Source: Corbicula japonica (Eukaryota > Mollusca > Bivalvia > Venerida > Cyrenidae). Taken from it: a DNA stretch of 64,000 nt. Of the stretch, positions 22,816 through 34,590 are shown piece after piece. Under the pieces are notes generated by a model. The model did not search any database. It saw nothing but the letters and a program-made list of their open reading frames with translations, and was not told the DNA's origin. Within the stretch, counting starts at the first letter, position 1. Every line of letters begins with the position of its first letter. The DNA is taken from NCBI GenBank assembly GCA_038501625.1, contig JAZAYU010000006.1, positions 13,332,638 to 13,396,637 of the forward strand, in the 5' to 3' direction. Made by a program: the position numbers and the translations under genes.

Positions 22816-24945
22816 CCTGCCATAAAAACATTGAAAACACTACTCTTATAGATGTTATTCTCACTAATTCTCCAACCTTGATTTGTAACACGTCGACATT
22901 CAATTGTAGTATTAGCGACTGTCATAGTATGATCTTTACATCTATTAAAGAACAAGTGAACAGTATCTCACGACAGAAAGTAGCATATAGGAGTTACAAA
23001 AATTTTAACGAAAACCAACTTAACCTTGACCTACAAAATGTCCCCTTTGATGTAGCATTTGTATTTGACGACATTGATGATACAAATTGGGCCTACGAGA
23101 ATTTGTTCACAGAAATACTGTATGAACATGCACCTGTTAAACAGAAGTACCCACGGAAAAAACCCACCACCATATATGAACTCTGAATATCGTAAAATCA
23201 TTTACAAAACTAGAATGGCTCACAATACATATCTGAAACATAAAACCAGTCAAAATTGGGATGAATATAAAAAATTAAGAAACCTTAAAACTAGAGTTAA
23301 ACGTGATTCAATTAAAACATACTTTTTCGAACGTTGTGGTGGCGGGCCTAAATCCAAGGATTTCTGGCCTACTATCAAACCGTTCCTTTCCAAAAAGTCA
23401 GTCTCTCGTGGCTCTCAAGAAATCATTATTAAAGAAAATGAAAACTTGATATCAAATCAATCAGAAGTATGCGAAAAACTAAACGATTTCTATGTTAATA
23501 TTGCCATAAATATAGGCATCGATGTTCAGGAAAATATTTCACAAACTCACACTAGTGTTTCTAAAATAATTGAAACCCACAATACAAACAACCAGTTCCG
23601 TTTCCAACCTGTTACCTATACAGAAATGTCTAAGTCCCTTAACTCGTTAAACCCTAAAAAGGACACTGGTGTCGGTAATATCTCACCAAAAATTCTTAAT
23701 TGCTCTGCTCTGTCTATTAGTGTACCATTATCACGCATTGTTAAGAAAATGATTGAAACAAATATCTTTCCTGACGATCTTAAAAAGGCCCAAGTTACCC
23801 CATTATATAAGAAAGATGACCCATTTGTAATGAAAAATTATAGACCTGTAAGCATCCTTTCATCGACGTCAAAAGTTTTTGAAAAAGTTATAAATGATCA
23901 ACTCTGTATATATTTTGATAATATCTTTTATAACTTTTTAGCTGCATTTCGTTCGAATTACGGTTGTCAGACAACACTTTTGCGAATGATTGGAAAATGG
24001 CATTAGACAACAATGAACATGTGGGTGCCATACTTATGGATTAGTCAAAGGCGTTTCATTGCCTTCCACATAACCTCATCGCTCTTAAACTCAAAGCATA
24101 TGGCTTGTCAGACAACTCTGTTTCACTTGTACATAATTATTTAACTAACAGAAAACAAAGGGTTAAACTAGGTAAAGTACACAGCTCATGGACTGAAACT
24201 ATTAAAGGCGTCCCACAGGGCTCTATTTTAGGACCTCTTATCTTTAACATTTTTATAAACGATATTTTTTACTTTATTGAAAAATCTACACTTTATAATT
24301 ACATTGTACGCAGATCATAACACCCTTTCTTTTAACCATCCTGATATTTGTGTTTTAAAATCCACCATAGAACAAGAAAGCAAAACTCTCATTAATTGGT
24401 TTAACATAAATCAATGCAAGCCAATCCAGATAAGTTTCAGTCCATAGCTGTCGGTAAGAAAACCCATGATCAACTGAAATGTTTTAACATAGATGATGTA
24501 AATATTGCATGTGAAGATCAGGTTAAACTCTCAGGTGTAGATTTAGAATTTTTATTGAATTTTGATGCACAGTTATGCAAAAACGCTGCTGGTCAGTTAA
24601 ATGTACTTTTAAGAATTAGTAAATTTTTATCTGTAGAATGTAAACTGTTGGTATATAAATCTTTTATCAGGTCAAACTTAAGTTTTTGTCCTACTATATG
24701 GCATTTTTGTAGTAAACAGAATACTGAAAAGTTAGAGAAACTTCAACACCATGCACTTAGAATTGTTTTTAATGATTTTAATTTAACCTACGAAGATTAA
24801 CTAGAAAAAGTAAACATGCCCACATTGCATCTTGCTAGACTTAGAACCATTGCAATAGAAACATATAAATGCCTTTACCGTTTATCTCCCCCTTATGTAC
24901 ACGATCTTGTTGAATTCAAACAATCAACCTATACTCTTAGAAACA
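22815..24945 (+). mobile_element. Non-LTR retrotransposon, truncated at both ends
   Basis: The coding remnant starts inside the APE-type endonuclease (ILTNS, then SDCHSMIF at the position of the usual SDH motif) and runs through the reverse transcriptase to a region just after VHDLVEF. No 3' UTR or tail follows. Sequence of unit C starts at 24,945 instead. In the mirrored arm the corresponding place holds about 700 bp of other repeats (16,830-17,525), so this element replaced or displaced them. By motif layout it belongs with the Jockey/CR1/L2-type elements. Confidence 0.8.
22827..24943 (+). pseudogene. Endonuclease-reverse transcriptase of the non-LTR element, inactivated
   Basis: The segments are 22,827-23,185 (end of endonuclease), 23,160-24,006 (RT fingers with TPLYKKDDPFVMKNYRPVSI), 24,015-24,300 (palm, GVPQGSILGPLIFNIFIND), 24,300-24,410, and 24,414-24,940 (thumb and C-terminal region). 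Frame breaks occur near 23,155, 24,000, 24,300 and 24,415. There is a stop directly after the Asp of motif A (MD-stop-SKAFH) and another stop near 24,798. The catalytic YADD box reads YADH. The enzyme would nick DNA and copy its RNA in place; this copy can do neither. Confidence 0.8.
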
Positions 24946-27390
24946 GTATCTGATATTGCCCCTAGTGGGGAGCAAAACCGTAAAAAGATATAGAGTGTTA
25001 GTTTTTTGTTCCAGTTAGAAAGATCAAAAGGCGTGTTAAACTTTTGCACCATCTTCAGAAAAATGTTTTAAGACACGACAATAAAGTTTAAAAGTATTAA
25101 AGCGTTTATCGTCGTTGAATGCAAGTTATAATCGGGTTTTAAGTGTTAAGTCGTGTATGTAATTTGTAGGCTGAAAAGATATTTTATTTTTTCCGCATAA
25201 TGGATGTTTAACATATTTCAGTCATTGCTTATATTTATATATTTAAACCAATAAATTCTAGGAGTCATGACACGTTACCTATTCACACATTTCAAAGCGG
25301 ACTTGTCCGAAAGGTTAGAGCCCTCGGATCAAAAACGAACTATCGATATTCACTTACAAAAAAGTCACAAACAAACATAAACACAGGTTATCTTCTAAAA
25401 ACGTTGTTTGAATTTCATCATTAAGGCAATTTTTATGTTTGTTTTTACATAACCTGAATGCAAATCTGACTGATTCACCAAAGGATCTTGTTGCAAAAGG
25501 AATGATGGTCAGAATTTGGTAGTTGGTTTAACAGAATAGATTATACTCGATTGTAATGCTTAGCATCGAACATGATTATACTCCAATCTTGTGTTCATAC
25601 ATATACTGATTAGAGGCTATAAACAAACACACATAAATTTACGTTTTAAGGTTATACGGTTCCTCCTTTTGTTTATCCAGCAAACCTCTAAAACTTTTTT
25701 AAGAAAACAAACTCAACTATAAAGAAGGATATTTTTAAAATTCATATTAATAACGAACAAAATGCCATTAGGATCTTTTAATGTCATCGTTCAGACTAAA
25801 TGAATATCTTTCTCGAAATCTCGACCGATTAGGAAGCTATAAAGTGGCCTGCTACATTGCTTTGACATAATTAATATCTTTCCCAAAACCTCGACCGATT
25901 AGAAAGAAATAAAAAGTGTCCTGCGACTTTGATGTGACTTTGCAGAAGCAGTCGGAAAGTTAATCTTATGTAACCGGATCCGGCCCTATGTATAAATCAA
26001 ATTCAGATTGGATTCGATTGTTATTTAGAAAGGATTTCTTTGTCTGACATTCCATGACATAACAGACAATAACAAATATAATTAATCAAATATGATATAC
26101 AACATGCATCAAACTGCTAGAACAAATTTCAAAAAATAATTTGATGCATCTATTATTTATTTATTATATCTGGAGATTTCTTTATCACATGAAATATATC
26201 AAACATAGTCGGAAGATGTTTGACAACTTCCTGTCGATTTACAGATACTTACAAAATGACATATACTCATTAAAACATAACATAAATATTTACATCCTTT
26301 GTTAATGTTCTTATATAACTTGTAGTTTATTTTATATTTTCAAGAAAGAATACATTATATATTTACAAGATGACTGTAAACCTCTACCTTTAGGTTTTTA
26401 TAACAAGGGTATAAAATTATATTAATCGTTATACACTCGCTCAAATATGTAAGTATGAAACCAAAATAAAAGCAGCAAGTTAAAACCACTAACACAAACA
26501 AATCAAATTTAAACATTGAATACGACAACAAAAACAACATCTACATGGGGAGGAAAACACTAATGTGGGTTATCGCATTGGTATTGAAAAGTGTCGGTTC
26601 CTCCTTCATGTTTATCGCCTTGGTTTGGTTATCGATTTAAAAAGGAAGGCTGTTGCTCTGGTCTCAGACATAAGTTCATCGAGAACCTACCTTCTCGATT
26701 CGCTCTGCAATGCCATTAGTCACTTTTTCATGTAACGTTGCTGCTGCTTTTTTTTCGGAGAAGGTTAGGATCTTTGTCTGTTTGATACTTGAAATTGTTT
26801 GTATCTCCAAACAAAAGCTTCCGTCCAACTGTCAATGCTGCAATCACTATTCAGCCCAAATGTCATCTAAGCTTTAATTATGAATAATGCAAGTTTTAAA
26901 TGCATTATATTTGTAAGTTATTAATATTTTTCGTACCTTCTGTCTACAGTGGAATCAATTTAATTCACAAGAAAAGCAAAGAGATTGAATTAATTTAATA
27001 CACGAGCGACGATTGCACATGTTTTATAATCCTGCAATTTATCAAGAAAAAACACATTTAATTCCCAGAAGTTTCACTGACATTTGGTTAGTACGAATTC
27101 GTTTATGTTTGGTTTGCGAATAACATTGTAAAGATATTCAATTTTGTTAAAATTTACATTCCTACATAGCACGATCAAATAACAGTGTTCGTAAACTGCA
27201 CGTGTAATTTTCATGTAATCGAGCTCAGGGTGATGAGTTTCAAACTGCCGGCCTCTAGGACAGTGCTTTTCTTTTTATGACAATATGGCTTAGAACATTT
27301 TGTCCACACTTTTTCGTTAGTCTTACTAGTTTTGTTAAATTGTAATTTATAGGTTGCTTTCTTATAGCAGAAGTGATAAATCTGGCAAAA
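24945..27390 (+). repeat. Unit C: uninterrupted copy of the ~2-kb repeat
   Basis: It is the same-direction partner of unit A and the inverse partner of unit B. It carries the doubled subrepeat with 'ctcgaccgattag' at about 25,800-25,935 and the empty target 'tgactttgcagaagcag' at 25,935-25,951. Landmarks toward the right end are 'gttgctctggtctcagac' (26,660) and 'ataggttgctttc' (27,350). No conserved coding frame was found, so the unit looks like non-coding repeat or duplicated intergenic DNA. Confidence 0.65.
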
Positions 27391-27775
27391 ATGGAAATAT
27401 GCAGTATAACAGAAGACTACAATATTGTAAAATTGATACTGCATCACAGTCAATCAAGTGAGCATAAGCTTCTTTATCAATTTAAATAACATTAGAAAGT
27501 TTTCTCATAATGTACGTCAATCGAAAAGTATAAGTTATAATTAGTGTCATATTATGTATTATGTATTATTTCAAACATCAAATTGCGAAATTTATTATTT
27601 GAATACTTTGATACTTGCAAACAAATGCTTTCCTAAGCATATTACATTGTTATCGGCATGAGGCTTTTCCTTGCATTCTAATTTGCTTTTCAATTATCGT
27701 TAACTTGTTCTTTCAAAATTGTTGACACAAACACTAGATTTTAAGAAATGAAACATGTAGACTGTTTAATCAATA

Positions 27776-28003
27776 TTAGACAGAATCGAACTTTATGCCA
27801 CTGATTTCACTGAATATGCAGTTGACTGAAGAAACGCTTTCCATTGTTCCGTCAGATCTTTCGTCGTTAATGAAAATTTTATCAATATAGAAAGAGTAGT
27901 GCGTTGTAGAACTATCACTGGGAAGGCTTTGTTCTGTTACGTAAATGGCTGCCTTTCTTAAATCAGTTACATTTGCATTGTCATTTGTCGGGATTGTACA
28001 AAT
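27776..28003 (-). other. 75-codon open frame without ATG
   Basis: A continuous minus-strand frame between two stops has a peptide-like composition (for example DLRKAAIYVTEQSLPSD and YSFYIDKIFIND). It has no start codon and no clear splice sites. It could be a decayed exon, but frames of this length also arise by chance in this window. Family not recognised. Confidence 0.15.
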
Positions 28004-28224
28004 TTAATTTGTTAAAGGGCATCTTCACACCGTCAAAATAAAGTAATTTTAACTATTTGGTTATAACAGAGACAGCTGTTTTTCATTTTTCAGTACTGGA
28101 AGTATACGTGGTTTGAATAATATATTTTAGTTGTTCACTATGATTGAAAGGCGATGTTGAGAATGCGTTATTTATGCGTTTTCCCTCCTGATATTCTGGG
28201 TTGATGAATTGAAGATTAATCGTT

Positions 28225-28345
28225 GAAATAAATGTATTAAACTCAACCCGGGGCAAAGCGGCGAGGGCATTAATATGCATTTTCATTACTCCCCATGGCA
28301 AGGCTAAATTAAACCGAGCCTGCAAAAGGTCCCTTTTCATCTGTT
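28225..28345 (-). repeat. Repeat family R2, short minus copy
   Basis: 'ctcaacccggggc', 'attaatatgcattttcatta' and 'ttaaaccgagcctgcaa' appear in the minus order of the family. Non-coding. Confidence 0.6.
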
Positions 28346-28579
28346 TGTCAAGTATATATTATCTCGAGTGGCAATGCTTCGCTGATAATTTGGTATAACT
28401 AGGATAAAAACAGCAACTGACTATTTTTATTCTATTGAATCGAAGAAATCGTATTTTTGTTGATCATGTTGAGTGCGATCATTTCTATTAGCTGGGCTAG
28501 GGCCGACCTTGTCCAGCCTCCAAGAGAGTTCCTAATGATACAGACCCATTTATGGGTTGGGCCCACCTGTTATTGCATT

Positions 28580-29050
28580 TTATCTCTGTCATCGTGTTCT
28601 TGCTTATGTGACTCCAGGAACTCTGGTCTCGGGAAGATCATTGAGTACCCGCCCTTTTGCTTTACGATGCTATAATCTTTTTGTGTTTAATATGTTTGTG
28701 TTCTTTTTCAAGCAACATTGTCGATGTGATGGGTGGGTCGGAGTTATTTTTACCAAGACAATGTGTTCTTGTTTGTTCGAATGAGAACCTGTTAGGGCAA
28801 GTGTGAGGTATGTGCAACCTAGAACCTGGTTTTAACCCCCAGTGGCAAAATGGATTTGCATTTTACAGTCCCAAGGAGGTATCCCTAAGGTTCTCTTTTT
28901 TCGTTAATTGTTTGTGGTCTCTTTTTTGAAATTGATATTCTTATAAACCCATGCCATCTTTTTCTCTTTGCATTGGGCTGTGAGTGCGACGGGGAGGCTA
29001 TGTTTTCTGAGTGTTGGCGTTTCCTGATATGCATATTTAACTTTCATATT
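28580..29050 (+). repeat. PLE 3' UTR fragment, near full length
   Basis: It carries the tail landmarks in + order: 'atcgtgttcttgcttatg', 'ctctggtctcgggaag', 'agaacctggttttaaccccc', 'cagtggcaaa', 'gtggtctc', and the terminal 'cctgatatgcatatttaac'. The coding part is absent, as in a strongly 5'-truncated retrocopy. Confidence 0.75.
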
Positions 29051-30060
29051 AATTTGATTATAACCATAGTATGTTGCACAGCGAACATTAAATTGGTTTC
29101 CTAATTTTTCAACTAACATAACAAATACTAAAGGTTCAGACAGTGTTTTCCTTGTTCGTAAGATGTTTGACACTCCTGAACGAGTGTGATTAAGACCACT
29201 GTCTCAGTTCTAATTGCACATTATGTACTTGAAAGTTCCACATGAATTTGGTTGCTAAAATCTCTTTTCCTTTCATCAGTTTATTTTACCCGGGCCATTC
29301 TGTACTCCATGTCCATCTAAAACCGTTGATTGAATTGTCTTCAAACTCTTCAGCCGAACATAAGTAAGACTGATGGTTTTCTTTCCGTCAGCTATATATT
29401 TTCTATTCGAGATGTAAGTTATGCCTATTAATCGGTTAATTTTGATTTTATTTTTTTTCTTTACTTTCTGATAGTATTTGCACCTAACGGGTAAACGTCT
29501 AAAGGTCAGCACTTGCGTTTCACAAACTCACTCTTTTTATTCGGAAAAACGGATCTTCTGGTATTGAAAAGGCTTGCATTTTTAGTTGTTTAAAATACTA
29601 AGTGATTCAATATAAATCCTAAATGATTCGCACTTCAAACCAAATTTAAAAGTATGATTAAATAGTATTCCTGCGATAATTAATGTACGCATATATTATG
29701 TGTAAAGTCACAAATAATCAGTTGCAGGTTTTATTCAGCAAATCGGTAAATCTTTGCCTTTGGCTGCAAGTTACAAACAGAAATAAGCATTGACACAAAA
29801 TAGATAAAAGTAATATATACAATAGAAGATCGACAGTTTTATATAACAAGAAAAGTCTTCAGTCGTTAGATACAGTTATAAATCTTAAAGGTAAGTAGCC
29901 GTAATTAAAATGCTTTGTCTACGTATTTACATAAACTAAAATGTTTTTTTAACATGACTAAGTTGCAATGAATTTATTTAAAGAAGGCCATGAAGAAATT
30001 CCAATATATGTTCTTCTCAAATCAGTATATCTTTTACAACATTGCAAAAAGTAATATTCT
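29051..30060. other. No feature recognised
   Basis: AT-rich, with no conserved frame, repeat pair or motif that I can support. Confidence 0.4.
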
Positions 30061-30170
30061 GATTCTAAATAATTGCCTCTACCTGGGAGCGAACACGCAC
30101 CGTCACAACGACAGCACCTAGCCAAGCAATTGCGACAACGCAATCAACTGAGCTAAGCGGAACAACCCCA
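30060..30170 (-). repeat. tRNA-related SINE head (pol III A and B boxes)
   Basis: Read on the minus strand, the segment resembles a tRNA. 'ttagctcagttgattgcg' is close to the A box of a tRNA D-arm. 'gtgcgtgttcgctccc', about 45 bases later, resembles a T-arm B box. The cloverleaf is imperfect, so a functional tRNA is unlikely and a tRNA-derived SINE is the better reading. The body would extend toward lower coordinates; its end was not found. Confidence 0.45.
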
Positions 30171-30184
30171 AAAATGGTTTATCG

Positions 30185-30290
30185 GATAGCCCTGATATAC
30201 ATCACTATCACTTCATGACATCGGTAACGGGTTATTTTACTAATGACAGTAATGACTATATGTACGGGGAGACTTTTTTATGGTCGCCAC
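30185..30290 (+). repeat. Short repeat shared with 16,831-16,925
   Basis: 'cttcatgacatcggtaacgg' followed by 'gtacggggagacttttt' matches the reverse complement of 16,831-16,925. A similar 'gtggggagactctttacagc' occurs at 16,313. Confidence 0.5.
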
Positions 30291-30412
30291 ACTACAAAAC
30301 AAAAACATTTTTGGTGCATACTTTGCATGTTATTTAATTTCTTTCTTATCTTTTATATCTCTCGGTTTCAATATGAAGAGTATGAGAGCACAACCTAAAT
30401 CTTGTAAATATT

Positions 30413-30660
30413 CTACCTATTATTAGTAAGTTTCGTTTTTTTCTTAACAAATGAAAGATCATGAAAATTTAAAGTTTTCTTGCATCTGCTAAATACTTTT
30501 AATTTCGGTGAGTTATTTATACCTTCCATCCAATTTTGGATAAATTGGTCTTTGATTCGTTGTTTCAAGATATGATAATAATTTTCTTGATCATTAAAAT
30601 TATATTGAAGACCAGGAAATCCAAACTTATTTATAGTTTCCACCATTAGTCCAGTCAGCG
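30413..30660 (-). pseudogene. C-terminal fragment of a non-LTR retrotransposon ORF2
   Basis: The minus-strand frame includes YHILKQRIKDQFIQNWMEGI. This fits the '(I/L)K.R..DQF.Q.W' signature that, as I recall it, marks the region before the zinc-knuckle end of many invertebrate LINE ORF2 proteins. About 77 codons are open. The reverse transcriptase upstream and the terminal Cys/His motif are missing, so this is a relic. Confidence 0.5.
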
Positions 30661-30849
30661 TAGCGTATCACCTTGAACTAATTGCAAAAGTTTCACTAAG
30701 TGTCATCTGCGAAACATCAGACATAGATATGCATCCAACAAAAAGTTGCACTCCGGTGGGTTGGGGGAATTGGTTTAATTGACCATTTAAATTTCGGGTT
30801 TAATGATTCAACAATTATGGCTGTGATGGTACGCCATACTCGAACACAT

Positions 30850-30950
30850 AAAGTTTGCACGCGCCATTTTTGAACTTCCGGAAGCATGTAAACAAACAGG
30901 GTCGAGTGTTTATTGCAAGAATTGTTGTCTGGAATGAGGACTTTTGTCAT
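30850..30950 (+). promoter_or_regulatory. Promoter-like cluster and possible first exon
   Basis: 'gcgcgccatttttgaac' (YY1-like) is followed by the palindromic ETS site 'acttccggaagc' (about 30,867-30,888). Some 50 bases later comes ATGAGGACTTTTGTCAT, abutting a consensus donor gtaagt at 30,951. This arrangement is typical of a TATA-less metazoan start region. The only evidence for transcription is the motif layout. Confidence 0.35.
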
Positions 30951-31616
30951 GTAAGTTGATTATTAATTTCATATTTTATATATTTTTGTTGTTTAATGCA
31001 TTAGTTTGAATGCTTGACTTAAAAATGCCTGTAAATGATCGATTTCATAGTATAACGGAAACCAGTGAATTTTCATTTATTTTGTGATATATTTCATTAT
31101 TAAACTCAATAAAGTAAACACAGAACAGCTAAATATTGTAAAATATTGAAATAAATCCCCAATATGGCTATTTTCCGTAGATTTGGTATTGACCTTCACA
31201 AGAAGGTTTTCGCTGATTTTTAAAACTACGGAAGCCAATACGCAGCAAAACCATAACTATAATTCTTTTAGATGCAATTGTCTTATTCGTGTTTTACAGT
31301 CAATATCGGCAGATATGGAGTACCTAAATTTATTTAAAATGAAAGTATAGTGTATAAACAATTCAATTGTAACAATAATCTTTAACACGGAACACGAAGA
31401 AACAGTAAAAAATAAATAAGTTTTACATCAATATATTATATTAACAAAAATATTTATAAAAAGCAGCCTTTTCATACTGTAAACATATTTTACAATGTAA
31501 CACATATTTATTAATTTTTTTCATCTTTATTTACAGAGTCATATGGCATTCCCATATCATCATCACTCGACTATCAATAGGGTGTATCTGTATCTTAATT
31601 ACTAAATAATATATTT
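30934..31616 (+). CDS. Hypothetical two-exon micropeptide or uORF
   Basis: Exon 1 (30,934-30,950) ends at gtaagt. A strong acceptor, a pyrimidine run then 'atttacag', lies at 31,536 and opens an exon at 31,537. Joined, they read a ~29-residue hydrophobic peptide (starts MRTFVIVIW) and stop near 31,616. No family is recognised and no polyadenylation site is obvious. It may be a non-coding transcript, a leader exon of a gene whose other exons lie elsewhere, or coincidence. Confidence 0.2.
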
Positions 31617-31786
31617 TGCAATACAGATATTTATAACAACAGAAAAATGTCATTTAATACGGTGAAAGAAACGTTGGGATTTTTTCATTAAGTACAGGTT
31701 CAGTTTATAATCACTATTGCATCCAGGTATTTCACAGTCACTTTTCTATCGAGATTTTATTTATAAACTTAAGAAAATAAAATGCA

Positions 31787-32320
31787 CCTCTTTGGTTGCA
31801 CGACGGTGACAGGGGTTTAAGAGTTTATGAAATCTTGTAAAAGAACCTAGATGCTCGATTTTTGTTTCTTTTATCCGTGTCATCTTGTTCTTGCTGATTT
31901 GACTCCAGACTCTGGTCTCAGTAAGATCATTGACTATCTGCGCTTTTGCATTACCTACTATTAGCTTCTTATGTTCTATATGTTTGTGTGCTTTTGCGTG
32001 CAACAATGTCGAGTTTTAGATGGGTTGGAATTATTACACCAAGACAACTTTTACGTGTTTGTTCATATGGGAATTTGTTGAAGCAAGTGTGAGGTTGGTG
32101 AACCCTAGAACCTGGTTTATACCCCCAGTGACAAATTGTTTTATCACTGACCGTTCCTAGGCGGTAACCCCAATAGATCTCTTTTTTTTATTGTTTGTGG
32201 TGTCTTATTTGAAATCGATCATCTTATAACACATGCTCTCTTTTCCTCTTTAAGTTTTGGCTGCTAGGGGAGGCTGTGTTTTCTGTTTATTCGAATTCGT
32301 GACATGCATGTTCATATTTT
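31787..32320 (+). repeat. PLE 3' UTR fragment with end of coding region
   Basis: It starts with 'ggttgcacgacggtgacagg', which corresponds to the last codons (GCTT) and stop region of the PLE. It then runs through 'ctctggtctcagtaagatca', 'agaacctggtttatacccc' and 'gaccgttcctaggcggtaac'. The 3' end is more diverged. Frames inside it are not genes. Confidence 0.75.
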
Positions 32321-32488
32321 TAAATACACGTTTTAGAAAATCGATATTAGTTTGCAAACGTAAATTGAGCAAGCTGGGTGTGTTTTGCATCATCAGGACA
32401 ATGGATTTCATTCATCCTTTCGGTTCTGCTAATTTGAACATTAACTTCTGAAATGGTGGCTAGAGTCAATGCTTTTCATTTTAAATAA

Positions 32489-33420
32489 ATGCTTTTACGT
32501 TTGCATATATTTGACTTGGATTTTGTAATTAAAATCTCATTTTCACATTTTTTGCAAATCATAAAGGCCAATTTTATTCTTTATTTGAAGGCTGTGACAC
32601 ACCGTGGTAAAGGTTATTGCACCGTCAACAGAACCAGCAAGGATAGAATCTTGTGTATCCACGATGTTACACAGACCATATTTGAGACTCTCTTATGTAA
32701 TAATGACAATTGCGTAACATGTTCAATTGTCACATTTGATTTTCGTAAGACTGTAGTTTTTATGGCAAGCATGCTAAAATTAAAAGTCTGAAGAGGGGTG
32801 CAGATGTTTGTTCTGTCAGACCCATCGATCTTCAAGACACTATATATACCAGAAATGTACAAAACAGAATAATTAATGGTTCCATGAAGTGCTTTGACAG
32901 ACACTGAACGTGCTGAGCAAGAGATCACATGTGTCGTTGAAGAAAACTCAGCACAGGAAGTGCGTGCGATCCGATATAAGGCAAAAAAGACCATCATCGA
33001 GAAAGATCTAGAACATCAAAATATGCAGTCTGTGTTTTCTGAAATAAATGTGATCTGTTACTTCTTTGGCATGCCAATACTGGTTGTGATTTAACTTCTC
33101 ACATATTAAGAATAGGAAAATCATCTGTAATGAAGGAGGTGATTGTTAATATAGACGCAAGAAGCTGAGAAACAGTTCATGGCGAGTCAATCAGACAAAG
33201 ATGTAGGAAAACTAGGTGAAAAGACTATCCTCATGTTATTAGACAGATCTCCGTGTATATCGCTAGATAGCCAAGATCAAAAATTTACAGTGACGGTGAT
33301 GAAAAGGACGTTATTTGTGCAATTTCATACATTATCTCCAACATTAGACTCAGCATTTTGTATTATAAACACGTCTATATTCAGAGCCAGATCTGGTTGG
33401 AAATACAATGCTTAAACCTG
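32489..33420 (+). other. Cluster of unrecognised open frames, possible decayed element
   Basis: Several moderately long frames overlap here: 32,489-32,791 (+), 32,894-33,094 (+), 33,179-33,415 (+) and 32,614-32,997 (-, 127 codons). Base composition is less AT-rich than the surroundings. The + peptides contain coding-like segments such as TDTERAEQEITCVVEENSAQ and GEKTILMLLDRSP. I recognise no domain. A mutated transposon or retrogene is possible. The antisense frame may be a shadow of the + frames. Confidence 0.25.
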
Positions 33421-34436
33421 AAGACTAGGGGTGGGATTTGACTGGTAACAAGTATTTGGTCTTTGCTATACTCCAATAAAAAACACAACACCATATGCAA
33501 GGCCAGACGAGCGTTTATTTCGAGATTTGCAGAGGAAAATGTACGATGAAGATTAAATATACTAGTAAAACTGCATTAAAATGCCCTTCTTCTATTACAC
33601 AACTATGCTTGAGCAAATCTAACGTGGCTAACAACAAACAAAAATGCATACAACCGATATTTTAAAGTACTGATACACACTTTCGCAAATCCAAAAATTT
33701 ACAAACATGGATAAAAGAATTGTTTTGAAAAAGCCTTGCCATTTATTATTATTAATATTATTTTTTAAATTATGATAACATACGTCTGTGCCAATATACT
33801 TAAATTTTAGCTACTTGCGATAAGCTTTCAAAACATGAAATTGGCTCGCTGCGCAACCCGACTCGCCCAGGAAAAACCATCTTTATTCATTATTTTGTGG
33901 AAACCTGTGTCCGTTTGTCAGATGTCAGGTCGCTTAATGTTGGACCTCATATTTTGCGAAGACGTATGTTTCCATTCATGCTAATACACTATGTACAAAT
34001 AAATTGCAAAGGAATTTAAACAAAAACGAATAACAATTGCACAACGTATCGCTGTGAAGTCGTCTGGTAGACTGACCCTCTTTACACATTATAGACAACA
34101 CATCATGATAGCGTTACGCTTCAATACACAAACTGACCACTAATCACCCTTATGTATACGTAACGCGATAGACAATAATTTCACGCTATTACTATCGAAA
34201 CGCGTGAAATATTTATTCTCTGCCTCCTGCACATGACAATATTTTAAATGCCAACTGTCGCCTTTAATAAAGTAACAATGTAGTACTTTTAGAAAACATG
34301 GCTTGGAATGTTATCAGAGTTGTAGATTTTTGAATTGTGTGTTGTTGCTTTGGGTGTTCGAATTCTCCAACTCAGGCAGAATTAGATATTGATGAATACA
34401 TATGAACTTGAACAATGCTCGCCATATTTTATCATA
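33421..34436. other. No feature recognised
   Basis: AT-rich DNA with a few CpG-containing patches near 33,840 and 34,100-34,200. I see no frame or repeat pair. Confidence 0.4.
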
Positions 34437-34590
34437 CACCTTAACCCTTTTCTCCAAATATACGAATTTTAACGTGTTCGACCAGCGTACTGTAGATCGT
34501 GCCGTCTGATCTGGGTCTGCACTTGTCATCTCTGTCGGAAGTATCTTTAAACTCTAAAAGCCAACAGTATAGATCCTGATCAGATGGCAT
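34437..34590 (-). repeat. Dispersed repeat with 'gatcaggatctatac' end
   Basis: Read on the minus strand, it opens 'ctgatcaggatctatactgt' and continues 'gatacttccgacagagatga' and 'cagatcagacggcacgat'. I associate this opening with a short repeat common in bivalve genomes, from memory and unverified. A 71-codon frame across it has no recognised domain. Confidence 0.4.
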
